Of a stretch of DNA of 64,000 nt, positions 17,355-27,618 are shown piece by piece; within the stretch, counting starts at the first letter, position 1, and each line of letters starts with the position of its first letter. Position numbers and translations under genes: made by a program. The stretch is from Streptococcus infantis (GTDB taxonomy: Bacteria; Bacillota; Bacilli; Lactobacillales; Streptococcaceae), in NCBI RefSeq assembly GCF_000963255.1, contig NZ_JYOV01000021.1:24263-88262 (forward strand). Direction: 5' to 3'. Below the pieces are notes generated by a model that saw nothing but the letters and a program-made list of their open reading frames with translations, ran no database searches and had not been told where the DNA came from.

Positions 17355-17648
17355 ATGGTTACAAAACAAGAACTTGTTAATGGATATGAAACAGAAATTA
17401 AGTATCAACGTCATATGATTGAAAATCTTGGCCGTTGGTTCAGCTTACTCTTTATCATTGCCAGTATAGGTATGGTCTTGATTTATCTCTTTCATAAAAG
17501 CTTCCTCCCAATCTTAATTTTCGGAATTTTACTTGCCTTGGTTGGAATATTGGGAATGGTGGTTTTTGGATATGGTATCTATCGAGGACGGATCAATCTC
17601 CAAAAAGTCGTCGATGATTTTAATCGAAAGTTAATAATTCTAAAGTGA
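17355..17648 (+). CDS. levX: Small two-pass membrane protein, LevX-like
   Basis: A 97-residue protein with two hydrophobic segments (about residues 29-46 and 50-74) and charged ends. It follows CAGGAGGATCC and is the last gene of the PTS operon. S. mutans has a small gene of unknown function, levX, in the same place; the assignment rests on that position, not on a recognised motif. It could be a PTS accessory or regulatory subunit. Confidence 0.6.
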   Translation: MVTKQELVNGYETEIKYQRHMIENLGRWFSLLFIIASIGMVLIYLFHKSFLPILIFGILLALVGILGMVVFGYGIYRGRINLQKVVDDFNRKLIILK

Positions 17649-17658
17649 TCTTTAAGGA

Positions 17659-17688
17659 ACATCTCATTCATTTTGAGGTGTTTTTTTC
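17659..17688 (+). terminator. Terminator after the Lev-type locus
   Basis: ACATCTCA pairs with TGAGGTGT (one wobble pair) and is followed by seven T residues. The groES -35 starts immediately afterwards. Confidence 0.8.
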
Positions 17689-17716
17689 TTGACTATTTCT
17701 GACTAAGTGATACAAT
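17689..17716 (+). promoter_or_regulatory. groESL promoter
   Basis: TTGACT and TACAAT with a 16-base spacer, directly upstream of the CIRCE element. Confidence 0.88.
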
Positions 17717-17727
17717 AGAACTATGGT

Positions 17728-17754
17728 TTAGCACTCGTTTGCAAAGAGTGCTAA
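17728..17754 (+). promoter_or_regulatory. CIRCE operator (HrcA site)
   Basis: TTAGCACTC, nine bases, GAGTGCTAA: an exact match to the consensus. It lies just after the predicted transcription start, so HrcA can repress groESL until heat stress. Confidence 0.98.
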
Positions 17755-17783
17755 CGATATGATTATGTTATGGAGGAAAGCAG

Positions 17784-18068
17784 ATGTTGAAACCATTAGG
17801 AGACCGTGTGGTCTTGAAAATTGAAGAAAAAGAACAAACTGTTGGAGGCTTTGTCCTTGCAGGATCAGCCCAAGAAAAAACAAAAACAGCTAAAGTAGTT
17901 GCTACTGGACAAGGTGTTCGCACCTTGAGCGGTGAACTAGTCGCTCCAAGTGTAAAAGTTGGAGATCAGGTTTTGGTTGAAGCTCATGCAGGTATCGAGG
18001 TCAAAGATGGTGACGAAAAATATGTCATCGTGGGTGAAGCTAACATCTTAGCAATCGTTGAAGAATAA
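17784..18068 (+). CDS. groES: Co-chaperonin GroES
   Basis: A 94-residue chaperonin 10. [15 protein letters not shown] at the start, the mobile-loop region [19 protein letters not shown] and [15 protein letters not shown] are clear. It caps the GroEL barrel. TGGAGGAAAG precedes the ATG. groEL follows 15 bases later under the same CIRCE-controlled promoter. Confidence 0.98.
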   Translation: MLKPLGDRVVLKIEEKEQTVGGFVLAGSAQEKTKTAKVVATGQGVRTLSGELVAPSVKVGDQVLVEAHAGIEVKDGDEKYVIVGEANILAIVEE

Positions 18069-19703
<1,635 letters not shown>

Positions 19704-19714
19704 TAAATAAATAA

Positions 19715-19750
19715 AAACAGGTAGAATGAAAGATTTCTACCTGTTTCTTT
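19715..19750 (+). terminator. groESL terminator
   Basis: AAACAGGTAGAA pairs perfectly with TTCTACCTGTTT over 12 bases and is followed by CTTTT. Confidence 0.9.
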
Positions 19751-19760
19751 TGAATTACTC

Positions 19761-19895
19761 AAAAAGAGGAAGCTCATACTCTTCGAAAATCAAATTCAAA
19801 CCACGTCAGCGTCGCCTTACCGTACTCAAGTACAGCTTGCGGCTAGCTTCCTAGTTTGCTCTTTGATTTTCATTGAGTATCAGCCTCCTCTTTTT
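19761..19895 (-). terminator. serS terminator stem with a BOX element in its loop
   Basis: AAAAAGAGGAAGCT (19761-19774) is complementary to AGCCTCCTCTTTTT (19882-19895) at 13 of 14 positions. The BOX element occupies the space between the arms. On the minus strand the stem lies 13 bases past the serS stop and ends in T residues. Confidence 0.6.
19776..19880 (+). repeat. BOX element, boxA-boxC form without boxB
   Basis: It begins ATACTCTTCGAAAATC and contains CGTCAGCGTCGCC, the boxA sequence targeted by BOX-PCR, then joins directly to boxC (GCGGCTAGCTTCCTAG) and ends ATTGAGTAT. No boxB unit is present. BOX elements are small non-autonomous repeats common in pneumococcus and relatives. Confidence 0.9.
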
Positions 19896-19907
19896 ACATT
19901 TATTTAA

Positions 19908-21182
19908 TTATGGTTTGATAACTTCAACTCCACCCATGTATGGACGAAGAACTTCTGGAATGGTAACAGAACCATCTTCGTTTTGATAGTTTTCAAGGAT
20001 AGCAGCGACTGTACGTCCAACAGCAAGTCCAGAACCATTCAAAGTATGAAGAAGTTTAACCTTACCATCGGCTTCATCACGGTAACGGATTTGGGCACGA
20101 CGAGCTTGGAAATCTTCTGTATTTGAACAGCTTGAGATTTCACGGTAGGTATTTTGAGCAGGGATCCATACTTCCAAGTCATAAGTCTTAGCAGCAGAGA
20201 AGCCCATATCTCCAGTAGAGAGAGCAACCACACGGTATGGAAGGTTGAGTTTTTGAAGGATGTTTTCAGCGTTGGCTGTCATCTTTTCTAGTTCTTCGTA
20301 TGACTCTTCAGGTTTGGCAAATTTCACCATTTCTACCTTGTGGAATTGGTGTAAACGAATCAAACCACGAGTATCACGACCAGCTGAACCAGCTTCAGAA
20401 CGGAATGATGGACTCATAGCAGTAAAGTAGATTGGCAAGTCTTTTCCATCAAGAATTTCATCACGGTAGTAGTTGGTCAGAGGAACTTCAGCAGTAGGAA
20501 TGAGGACGTAGTTCGTATCTTTCAATTCAAATGTATCTTCTTTGAATTTTGGATATTGACCAGTACCGAACATAGAATCATGGTTAACCATGTAAGGCGT
20601 GATGACTTCGGTATAGCCCTCTTTACCATGCTCATCCAACATGAAGTTGTAGATAGCACGTTCCAAACGAGCCCCAAGTCCTTTATAGAAGAGGAAGCGC
20701 GCTCCAGTTACCTTTCCACCACGTTCCCAGTCAAGAATACCAAGATCTTCACCTAGATCCCAGTGAGCTTTTGGTTCAAAGTCGAACTCGCGAGGAGTTC
20801 CCCAACGGCGAACTTCTACGTTATCGTCTTCGTCTGCACCGATAGGCACGCTATCAGCTGGGATATTTGGAAGTGTAGTAGTAAATTCAGTCAATTTCGC
20901 ATCGATTTCTGCCAATTCAGCATCAAGAGCTTTGACCTCAGCAGATAGGGTTTGCATAGCTGCAATCTTGTCGTCTGCATTTTCCTTGTTACGTTTAGCT
21001 TGGGCAATCTCAGCAGAAACTGTGTTACGTTCAGCCTTGAGGGTTTCAACCTTAACCAAGATGTCACGTCGTTTGGCATCGATTTCTTTCATCTCGTTCA
21101 AGACAGCAGCATCTACACCACGTGTAGCTAGTTTTTCAGCGACAGCATCAAAGTCTGTACGAATACGTTTGATATCTAACAT
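19908..21182 (-). CDS. serS: Seryl-tRNA synthetase
   Basis: A 424-residue class II synthetase. The N-terminal coiled-coil arm (about residues 27-105) contacts the long variable arm of tRNA-Ser. Motif 2 is in [17 protein letters not shown], and motif 3 is near the C-terminus in [16 protein letters not shown]. The start is the ATG giving [11 protein letters not shown], ten bases after AAGGAG; the longer open frame runs into the T-box leader. The message is controlled by that T-box according to tRNA-Ser charging. Confidence 0.98.
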   Translation of the reverse strand: MLDIKRIRTDFDAVAEKLATRGVDAAVLNEMKEIDAKRRDILVKVETLKAERNTVSAEIAQAKRNKENADDKIAAMQTLSAEVKALDAELAEIDAKLTEFTTTLPNIPADSVPIGADEDDNVEVRRWGTPREFDFEPKAHWDLGEDLGILDWERGGKVTGARFLFYKGLGARLERAIYNFMLDEHGKEGYTEVITPYMVNHDSMFGTGQYPKFKEDTFELKDTNYVLIPTAEVPLTNYYRDEILDGKDLPIYFTAMSPSFRSEAGSAGRDTRGLIRLHQFHKVEMVKFAKPEESYEELEKMTANAENILQKLNLPYRVVALSTGDMGFSAAKTYDLEVWIPAQNTYREISSCSNTEDFQARRAQIRYRDEADGKVKLLHTLNGSGLAVGRTVAAILENYQNEDGSVTIPEVLRPYMGGVEVIKP

Positions 21183-21192
21183 ATAAACTCCT

Positions 21193-21376
21193 TTATGAAA
21201 AAAGCACACCCGACAAAGCGTTGGAGTGGCAGGGCCACGGTTCCATCCAACTTCACAGGTGTGCACTTGATTCTGTATTTGATTTAAAACAACGGTAGAA
21301 TTTCAATTAAATCTTCTATCTGCTCGCAGCATCCGCAGACTTTCTGAAAGAAGGAAGTAAGCTACTTATCCGTTGC
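21193..21376 (-). ncRNA. T-box leader of serS
   Basis: On the minus strand the leader has a long stem I closed by CAACGG and CCGTTG, then the T-box core TGGATGGAACCGTGGC (the antiterminator bulge that binds the tRNA end), then the terminator GCACACC/GGTGTGC with a T run at 21198-21203. Uncharged tRNA-Ser should stabilise the antiterminator. The likely specifier is TCT in AAATTCTACCG, a serine codon; that reading is tentative. Confidence 0.92.
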
Positions 21377-21380
21377 TATG

Positions 21381-21409
21381 ATTATACTAAACTTTTTATT
21401 TTTTTGCAA
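21381..21409 (-). promoter_or_regulatory. serS promoter
   Basis: On the minus strand TTGCAA and TATAAT are separated by 17 bases. The -35 lies inside the last codons of manO. Confidence 0.88.
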
Positions 21410-21767
21410 ATAGATTTTTAATTTTTCGACCAATGATTTGGACTAAGGTAGGAAGTTTGACTACCTTGTCATTTCCCAGTTTTTCACGAGCTATTTTAAG
21501 AATTTTTCCAGAGTCTTTTGAGGCGAAGAGAAATTTCCCTTGATCTGTAAAGACTTCAAAATGACGACTAACCTTGCGGCCTGAAACATTGGCTCCGATC
21601 TGATTAATGCTGGACCATGGGATTTGAATATAGTCCTCGACATTACGATCTGAGTAAAATTCTAGGGCATGATCTCCGACCAGAAATTTTCCAACCTTTC
21701 CTGTAATGGAGAGATAGGAGGTTCCAGTTGTTTGCAAGTCGACGACCTTGTTGAGGGATTGTGCCAT
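21396..21767 (-). CDS. manO: DUF956 family protein (ManO-like)
   Basis: A 123-residue soluble protein of the DUF956 family, with TTGTSYLSITGKVGKFLVGDHALEFY and IQIPWSSI typical of it. In many streptococci and lactobacilli it accompanies mannose-type PTS genes and is called ManO; here it lies between aspartate kinase and serS, away from any PTS. It starts two bases after the aspartate kinase stop, so the two are co-transcribed. Its role is not established. Confidence 0.85.
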   Translation of the reverse strand: MAQSLNKVVDLQTTGTSYLSITGKVGKFLVGDHALEFYSDRNVEDYIQIPWSSINQIGANVSGRKVSRHFEVFTDQGKFLFASKDSGKILKIAREKLGNDKVVKLPTLVQIIGRKIKNLFAKK

Positions 21768-21769
21768 GT

Positions 21770-23134
21770 TTAGTCTTCCTTATTTTCACCGAAAAATGCT
21801 TGGTAGAGAGCTTTAAGAGCGGCTTTTTCTTGGTCTTTATGGACAACAAACATGATAGAAACTTCACTAGAACCTTGAGACATCATTTGGATGTTGATGT
21901 TGTTCTCAGATAAGGCACGAGTGGCTGTAGCAGTTACCCCGATATGACGCTTCATTTTTTCCCCAACAATCATAATGATAGAGAGGTCGTGTTCGATTTC
22001 AGCGTGGTCTACCTCTGCTTTTTGGACTAATTGACGAAGGATTTCTTCTTCCTTGATCGGAGTTAATTCTCGTGAACGTAAGATGATAGACAGGTCATCG
22101 ATACCAGTTGGCATGTGTTCCCAACCAATATTAAGGTCCTCAAGAATCTGAAGAACTTTACGACCAAAACCGATTTCGCGGTTCATCAAATACTTAGACA
22201 TATTAATGCTGACAAAGCCAGAATCTCCAGCAATACCAACAACTGGGAATTTGTCGCTGCCATGTTGTAGCACAATGCGAGTACCTGGGTGGTCAGGGTT
22301 ATTGGTGTTCTTGATAACCAAAGGAATTTTCCCACGGTAGGCTGGTAGAAGTGCTTCATCGTGTAGTACAGAGAATCCAGCATAGGCCAATTCACGCATT
22401 TCACGGTAGGTCAATTCAGGGATAGAGTGTGGCTTATGGATAATACCAGGGTGAGCTGCAAAGATTCCGTCTACATCAGTAAAGTTTTCATAGAGGTCAG
22501 CCTTGACACCAGCAGCGATGATGGAACCAGTAATATCTGATCCCCCACGTGAGAAGGTACAAATTTGATCTTCTTTCGTAACACCGAAGAAACCAGGGAT
22601 AACAAGAACTTCAGTTGAATTTGTCAATTCCTCGATTTTATCGTAACTTGATGGGATGATACGTGCATTTCCAGGTTCGCTTGTCACAACGATACCAGCT
22701 TCTCTAGGATGAACATAACGCGCTTCCAAGCCATTTTGGTTAAAGTAGGCTGCAATCAATTTGGCATTGTTATTTTCTCCAGCTGCTAGAAATGTATCAT
22801 AGAGAAACTTATTATCTTCAATTGGAAGAGTAGCCAGAGAGCGAATGCTTTTTGAAATTTTATCTAAAACGGCTGGTTTAAGACCTAATTCGCTAACCAT
22901 AGCAGCATAGCGATCAATAATCCAATTTTGGCTTTTGCTAATGTCGTTTCCAGCTACATAGTCGCGGTAATATTTAATTAAGGCATCTGTCACCTTAGTA
23001 TCTTCAGAATTGCGTTTACCAGGGGCAGATACAACCACAAAACGACGTTCTGGGTCACTTTTGACAATATTTAAAACTTTTTCTAATTGACTAGCAGAGG
23101 CAAGCGAGCTTCCACCAAATTTAACAACCTTCAT
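21770..23134 (-). CDS. Aspartate kinase
   Basis: A 454-residue monofunctional aspartokinase, first step of the lysine, threonine and methionine pathway. KFGGSSLAS at the N-terminus binds ATP, and SRGGSDITGSIIAAG is the other kinase signature. Two ACT domains occupy about residues 310-450, so it is probably inhibited by an end product. AGGAG precedes the ATG on the minus strand. The gene is usually annotated lysC or thrA-like; I leave the symbol open. Confidence 0.93.
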   Translation of the reverse strand: MKVVKFGGSSLASASQLEKVLNIVKSDPERRFVVVSAPGKRNSEDTKVTDALIKYYRDYVAGNDISKSQNWIIDRYAAMVSELGLKPAVLDKISKSIRSLATLPIEDNKFLYDTFLAAGENNNAKLIAAYFNQNGLEARYVHPREAGIVVTSEPGNARIIPSSYDKIEELTNSTEVLVIPGFFGVTKEDQICTFSRGGSDITGSIIAAGVKADLYENFTDVDGIFAAHPGIIHKPHSIPELTYREMRELAYAGFSVLHDEALLPAYRGKIPLVIKNTNNPDHPGTRIVLQHGSDKFPVVGIAGDSGFVSINMSKYLMNREIGFGRKVLQILEDLNIGWEHMPTGIDDLSIILRSRELTPIKEEEILRQLVQKAEVDHAEIEHDLSIIMIVGEKMKRHIGVTATATRALSENNINIQMMSQGSSEVSIMFVVHKDQEKAALKALYQAFFGENKED

Positions 23135-23217
23135 AAGAACTCCTAAAGTAAGTATTTTATACGATTATAGCAGAAAGAGGGGCTTTTTTCAATCTGGAAA
23201 ATGTCCTATATAATTGT

Positions 23218-23246
23218 TTGAACGTCTCATCAGGAAAGCTTATAAT
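23218..23246 (+). promoter_or_regulatory. Promoter of the secreted-protein gene
   Basis: TTGAAC and TATAAT with a 17-base spacer, 46 bases before the start codon. Confidence 0.8.
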
Positions 23247-23292
23247 AAAGGTGTAGGGGGAAACCTCTTCACATATAAAGGAGTTGGGAAAG

Positions 23293-23850
23293 ATGATTAA
23301 AAGAGTGTTTTGTTTAATACTATTCCTTACCTTCGTGATGATTCCTACAAGTATCGGAGCAACTTCTCATCCTCTTCCCAGTGGTCGTTTGACCGGAGAA
23401 GAATTAGCGATTGAGTATGCTCAGGAAGGTCAGATATCAGTTGAGAGGGCTAAAAATATCTTATCTATCGATTTTTCAGATAGTAAGTCAAGGACTTATC
23501 GAATTCTCTCTGAAAAGGTTATAGTCAATCCTAACTATGAAGCTAGAGTCAAGTTTTACTGTCGAACAGATGAAAGTGGACAATTTAGAGGAATCACGAA
23601 ACTCTTAGCTGCAAGTCTGGTCAACAAGGACGGGGATAAGGAAGCTCCTTTTACAGGGAATCTTTTTGCCTACCTAGAAGATCCAAATCGTGTTTTTTAC
23701 ATGGTTTCAGGAGAATTCTACCATAAAGGATTCAACAAAGAACAGCTCTACCAGAGAGAAGGCGGGCGGATGATTGAAGTTATTTATGATTTCAAAGATG
23801 ATGCAAGTACTGGTTTTCCTTCATTTTTAGAGAATAAACTAAGCTTTTAA
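23293..23850 (+). CDS. Secreted protein of unknown function
   Basis: A 185-residue protein with a clear Sec signal peptide (MIKRVFCLILFLTFVMIPTSIGA, cleavage likely near residue 23, no lipobox). The mature part is charged and contains no motif I recognise; a repeated Y-rich C-terminal half (FYMVSGEFYHKGF) may form a small beta domain. ATG 23293 is chosen because AAAGGAG lies nine bases upstream; TTG 23284 touches the ribosome site. It has its own promoter and terminator and lies divergent from aspartate kinase. Confidence 0.8.
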   Translation: MIKRVFCLILFLTFVMIPTSIGATSHPLPSGRLTGEELAIEYAQEGQISVERAKNILSIDFSDSKSRTYRILSEKVIVNPNYEARVKFYCRTDESGQFRGITKLLAASLVNKDGDKEAPFTGNLFAYLEDPNRVFYMVSGEFYHKGFNKEQLYQREGGRMIEVIYDFKDDASTGFPSFLENKLSF

Positions 23851-23880
23851 AATCGGCCGAGACACTTTCGGTCGATTTTT
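23851..23880 (+). terminator. Terminator after the secreted-protein gene
   Basis: AATCGGCCGA pairs with TCGGTCGATT with one wobble pair and is followed by TTTTT. Confidence 0.85.
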
Positions 23881-23883
23881 CTC

Positions 23884-23912
23884 TTGTTTAATAAATCAAA
23901 AAAAGATATAAT
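23884..23912 (+). promoter_or_regulatory. fabM promoter
   Basis: TTGTTT and TATAAT with a 17-base spacer. The -35 overlaps the end of the preceding terminator. Confidence 0.75.
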
Positions 23913-23960
23913 TTGAAAATAAAATAATTTAATCTTCGTTGTAAATTTAAAGGAGTGGTT

Positions 23961-24746
23961 ATGAATCATATTCTCTATCAAGTTCAAGACGATTTAGCGA
24001 TGATAACTCTGAATCGTCCCGAGGTGGCAAATGGTTTTCATATTCCTATGTGTCAAGAAATTCTAGAAGCATTGGAATTGGCTGAAAAAGATGCTTCGGT
24101 TTCGTTTATTCTCATCAATGCTGCTGGCAAAGTCTTCTCTGTTGGGGGGGATCTAGTAGAAATGAAACGTGCTGTAGATGAGGATGATATTGCCTCCCTC
24201 ACCCAAATCGCGGAGTTGGTAAATACGATTTCTTATAAGATTAAACAAATTCCTAAACCAGTTATTATGGAGGTGGATGGAGCAGTTGCTGGGGCAGCAG
24301 CTAATATGGCTTTGGCAGTTGATTTCTGTATTGCTTCTGACAAAGCTAAATTCATCCAGGCCTTTGTAGGTGTGGGCTTGGCTCCAGATGCGGGAGGTTT
24401 ATTCTTGCTTACACGATCACTTGGTGCGACTCGGGCAACGCAATTAGCTATGACGGGTGAAGCTTTCACAGCAGAAAAAGCACTGGAAGCTGGAGCTGTC
24501 TACCGTCTTTGTGCTAGTGATCAATTAGAAAAGACAAGAGAGCAACTATTGAAGAAGTTGAGACGAGGTTCTTCTAACTCCTATGCTGCTGTTAAGAAGT
24601 TAGTCTGGGAGAGCGAATTTAAGCAGTGGCACGAATACGCACAGCTAGAACTGGAATTGCAAAAATCCCTATCTTATACGGAGGATTTCAAAGAAGGTGT
24701 TCGTGCACATTCTGAAAGACGACGTCCAAAATTTATCGGAAAATAA
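23961..24746 (+). CDS. fabM: FabM, trans-2-cis-3-decenoyl-ACP isomerase
   Basis: A 261-residue member of the enoyl-CoA hydratase/isomerase family. The first gene of the streptococcal fab cluster is FabM, which moves the double bond of decenoyl-ACP to start unsaturated fatty acids, as these bacteria lack Fab[18 protein letters not shown] supplies the oxyanion hole and [22 protein letters not shown] follows. ATG 23961 is preceded by AAAGGAG by six bases; a GTG six bases upstream is rejected. A promoter for the next gene, fabT, follows. Confidence 0.93.
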   Translation: MNHILYQVQDDLAMITLNRPEVANGFHIPMCQEILEALELAEKDASVSFILINAAGKVFSVGGDLVEMKRAVDEDDIASLTQIAELVNTISYKIKQIPKPVIMEVDGAVAGAAANMALAVDFCIASDKAKFIQAFVGVGLAPDAGGLFLLTRSLGATRATQLAMTGEAFTAEKALEAGAVYRLCASDQLEKTREQLLKKLRRGSSNSYAAVKKLVWESEFKQWHEYAQLELELQKSLSYTEDFKEGVRAHSERRRPKFIGK

Positions 24747-24754
24747 AAAAATAC

Positions 24755-24783
24755 TTGCACAATTTTTTGAAGTTTGATATACT
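24755..24783 (+). promoter_or_regulatory. fabT promoter
   Basis: TTGCAC and TATACT with a 17-base spacer. TTTGATATAC at the -10 resembles half of a FabT site. Confidence 0.82.
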
Positions 24784-24797
24784 TTTTTTGTCAAATG

Positions 24798-24812
24798 TTT
24801 TGATAGTTAAAC
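24798..24812 (+). promoter_or_regulatory. FabT autoregulatory site
   Basis: TTTTGATAGTTAAAC fits the TTTGATNNTCAAA-type palindrome with one mismatch and lies between the promoter and the fabT start. Confidence 0.65.
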
Positions 24813-24837
24813 TTTTTTGATAAGGGAGGGAAGAGAA

Positions 24838-25272
24838 TTGGACTACCAACGGATCAATGACTATTTAACATCTATTTTTAATAACGTCCTGGTGATTGAG
24901 GAAGTGAGTTTGCGAGGTAGTCGTTTCAAGGACATCTCTATCAAGGAAATGCACACGATTGATGTGATTGGTAAGTTTCCAGATGTGACACCAAGTCAAG
25001 TGTCCAAAGAGCTGATGGTAACTCTAGGAACAGTGACAACTAGCTTGAACAACTTGGAACGAAAAGGTTACATCGAACGCTTACGTTCAGATCAGGATCG
25101 TCGTGTAGTACATCTGCATTTGACTAAGAAAGGTCGACTCGTACATCGTCTCCATAAACGTTTCCACAAGGCCATGGTCGAAAGAATTATCGAAGGCATG
25201 AGCCCAGAGGAAATGGATGTCATGAGTAAAGGTTTGACCAATCTTTATCAATTTTTGGAGGATTTGAAATAA
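24838..25272 (+). CDS. fabT: FabT, MarR-family repressor of fatty acid synthesis
   Basis: A 144-residue winged-helix regulator. The DNA-binding helices are in [32 protein letters not shown] and the wing in [14 protein letters not shown]. FabT binds long-chain acyl-ACP and represses the fab genes. The start is TTG 24838 (product MDYQRINDY), eight bases after GGGAGG; the upstream TTG at 24817 overlaps the operator region. fabH starts at the last base of its stop, so the two are coupled. Confidence 0.95.
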   Translation: MDYQRINDYLTSIFNNVLVIEEVSLRGSRFKDISIKEMHTIDVIGKFPDVTPSQVSKELMVTLGTVTTSLNNLERKGYIERLRSDQDRRVVHLHLTKKGRLVHRLHKRFHKAMVERIIEGMSPEEMDVMSKGLTNLYQFLEDLK

Positions 25273-26246
25273 TGGCTTTTGCGAAAATAAGCCAGGTTGC
25301 TCATTATGTACCAGAGCAGATTATCACAAATGAGGATTTAGCTCAGGTTATGGATACGAGTGATGAATGGATTTCAAGTCGAACTGGGATTAAGGAACGT
25401 CGCATTTCTAAGACAGAATCAACAGGAGATTTGGCAACGGCAGTTGCAAAACAACTCCTAGAGAAGTCAGGGATTTCTGCTGAAGAGTTGGATTTTATCA
25501 TTCTAGCTACGATGACACCTGACTCGATGATGCCTTCAACAGCCGCTCGTGTTCAGGCTAAAATCGGCGCTCACAAGGCTTTTGCCTATGACTTAACAGC
25601 TGCCTGTAGTGGCTTTATCTTTGCCCTATCAACTGCAGAGAAGTTTATCTTTTCGGGAGTTTATCGTAAGGGTCTAGTTATCGGTAGTGAAACCATGTCA
25701 AAAGCTTTAGACTGGTCGGATCGCTCAACAGCTGTCCTATTTGGAGATGGAGCTGGGGGCATCTTGTTAGAAGCAAGCGAAGAGCCACATTTCCTAGCGG
25801 AGAGTCTCAATAGCGATGGTTCGCGTAGTGAGTGTTTGACCTTTGGACAGACTGGTTTAACTTCACCATTTTCAAATCAAGAAAAACCCGATGCTTTCTT
25901 GAGAATGGATGGCCGAGCAGTTTTTGATTTTGCGATTCGAGATGTTGCTAAGTCTATAAAAAATACCATAGAAGAGAGTCCTCTGTCGGCAGAAGAACTA
26001 GACTATCTCTTGCTTCATCAAGCTAATATTCGCATTCTAGATAAGATGGCTAGAAAGATCGGTGTAGATCGAGACAAGCTTCCTGCCAATATGACCAAGT
26101 ATGGAAATACCAGTGCGGCAAGTATTCCGATCCTACTTTCAGAGTGTGTAGAGGAAGGGCTCATTCGTTTAGATGGTAGCCAAAAAATTCTCTTGTCAGG
26201 CTTCGGCGGAGGTTTGACATGGGGCACGCTTATTGTTACAATTTAG
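25272..26246 (+). CDS. fabH: 3-oxoacyl-ACP synthase III
   Basis: A 324-residue KAS III that starts fatty acid synthesis from acetyl-CoA and malonyl-ACP. Active Cys112 is in DLTAACSGF, with the catalytic His in [12 protein letters not shown] and Asn in YGNTSAAS. The start overlaps the fabT stop by one base. The length is normal. Confidence 0.97.
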   Translation: MAFAKISQVAHYVPEQIITNEDLAQVMDTSDEWISSRTGIKERRISKTESTGDLATAVAKQLLEKSGISAEELDFIILATMTPDSMMPSTAARVQAKIGAHKAFAYDLTAACSGFIFALSTAEKFIFSGVYRKGLVIGSETMSKALDWSDRSTAVLFGDGAGGILLEASEEPHFLAESLNSDGSRSECLTFGQTGLTSPFSNQEKPDAFLRMDGRAVFDFAIRDVAKSIKNTIEESPLSAEELDYLLLHQANIRILDKMARKIGVDRDKLPANMTKYGNTSAASIPILLSECVEEGLIRLDGSQKILLSGFGGGLTWGTLIVTI

Positions 26247-26302
26247 GTAATCATGTGGTGAACACATTGTTATAAAAACTATTTATTTTAAAGGAGTCTA
26301 TC

Positions 26303-26527
26303 ATGGCAGTATTTGAAAAAGTACAAGAAATTATCGTTGAAGAACTTGGGAAAGACGCATCAGAAGTAACACTTGAATCTACTTTTGATGATTTGGATGC
26401 AGATTCATTGGACTTGTTCCAAGTGATCTCAGAAATCGAAGATGCTTTTGATATCCAAATCGAAGCTGAAGACAACTTGAAAACAGTTGGTGACTTGGTT
26501 GCTTACGTTGAAGAGCAAACAAAATAA
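26303..26527 (+). CDS. acpP: Acyl carrier protein
   Basis: A 74-residue, acidic four-helix carrier. Ser35 in [10 protein letters not shown] takes the 4'-phosphopantetheine arm. AAAGGAG precedes the ATG. It lies between fabH and fabK as in pneumococcus; a GC-rich hairpin-like stretch (26542-26570) follows before the fabK promoter region. Confidence 0.97.
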   Translation: MAVFEKVQEIIVEELGKDASEVTLESTFDDLDADSLDLFQVISEIEDAFDIQIEAEDNLKTVGDLVAYVEEQTK

Positions 26528-26581
26528 TTAAAATAAATGAAGAAGGAGTAGGGGGGACCCGCTCCCTCTTGTTTAGGTAAT

Positions 26582-26598
26582 AGTTTGACTGTCAAATT
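26582..26598 (+). promoter_or_regulatory. FabT operator before fabK
   Basis: AGTTTGACTGTCAAATT is a palindromic FabT-type box. It overlaps the promoter just upstream of TATAAT at 26598-26603. In pneumococcus FabT acts at fabT and at fabK, which fits. Confidence 0.8.
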
Positions 26599-26643
26599 AT
26601 AATGTAGTCGAACTATTACGTAAGCAAGACATATGGAGGCACT

Positions 26644-27618
26644 ATGAAAACACGTATTACAGAATTATTGAATATTAAATATCCTATCTTCCAAGGTGGA
26701 ATGGCCTGGGTTGCAGATGGTGACCTTGCTGGAGCTGTTTCAAAAGCAGGTGGTCTAGGTATCATCGGTGGAGGAAATGCTCCTAAAGAAGTGGTTAAGG
26801 CCAATATCGATAAGATTAAATCTTTAACAGACAAACCTTTTGGTGTCAACATTATGCTTCTGTCTCCATTTGTTGATGATATTGTTGACCTCGTCATTGA
26901 AGAAGGGGTTAAGGTAGTCACAACTGGCGCAGGAAACCCAAGTAAATATATGGAGCGATTCCATGAAGCGGGAATCACCGTTATTCCAGTAGTTCCTAGT
27001 GTTGCTTTGGCTAAACGGATGGAAAAAATCGGTGCAGACGCTGTTATTGCAGAAGGTATGGAAGCAGGTGGACACATTGGTAAATTAACAACTATGACCT
27101 TGGTTCGTCAAGTTGCAGCTGCTGTTTCTATTCCTGTTATCGCTGCTGGCGGTATTGCAGACGGTGAAGGGGCTGCTGCTGGCTTTATGCTTGGTGCAGA
27201 GGCTGTGCAAGTAGGGACTCGTTTTGTAGTTGCTAAAGAATCAAATGCCCATCCAAACTATAAAGCTAAAATTTTAAAAGCTCGTGATATTGATACAACG
27301 ATTTCGGCACAACATTTTGGACACGCAGTTCGTGCCATTAAAAACAAATTGACTCGTGATTTCGAGCAAGCTGAAAAAGATGCCTTCAAACAAGAAAATC
27401 CAGATTTAGAAATCTTTGAACAAATGGGTGCAGGAGCCTTAGCTAAAGCTGTTGTCCATGGGGATGTGGATGGCGGTTCAGTGATGGCCGGCCAGATTGC
27501 AGGTCTGGTTTCGAAAGAAGAAACTGTTGAAGAAATCTTAAAAGATATTTACTACGGTGCAGCTGAAAAGATTCAAGCAGAAGCTGCTCGTTGGGCAGGA
27601 GTTACAAGAAATGACTAA
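26644..27618 (+). CDS. fabK: Enoyl-ACP reductase II
   Basis: A 324-residue FMN-dependent TIM-barrel enoyl reductase, the triclosan-resistant type found in streptococci in place of FabI. The 2-nitropropane dioxygenase family signature is seen in KYPIFQGGMAWVADGDLAGAVS, EAGGHIGK and PVIAAGGIADGEG. It does the last reduction of the elongation cycle. It has its own FabT box and promoter, and overlaps fabD by eight bases. Confidence 0.97.
   Translation: MKTRITELLNIKYPIFQGGMAWVADGDLAGAVSKAGGLGIIGGGNAPKEVVKANIDKIKSLTDKPFGVNIMLLSPFVDDIVDLVIEEGVKVVTTGAGNPSKYMERFHEAGITVIPVVPSVALAKRMEKIGADAVIAEGMEAGGHIGKLTTMTLVRQVAAAVSIPVIAAGGIADGEGAAAGFMLGAEAVQVGTRFVVAKESNAHPNYKAKILKARDIDTTISAQHFGHAVRAIKNKLTRDFEQAEKDAFKQENPDLEIFEQMGAGALAKAVVHGDVDGGSVMAGQIAGLVSKEETVEEILKDIYYGAAEKIQAEAARWAGVTRND

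Noticed and set aside
21183..21266. Longer N-terminus for serS
   Set aside because: The extra codons lie in the T-box antiterminator and terminator; the family starts at MLDIKRIR.
26542..26575. Terminator between acpP and fabK
   Set aside because: A GC-rich imperfect stem is present, but pairing is poor and no T run follows, so it was not listed as a feature.
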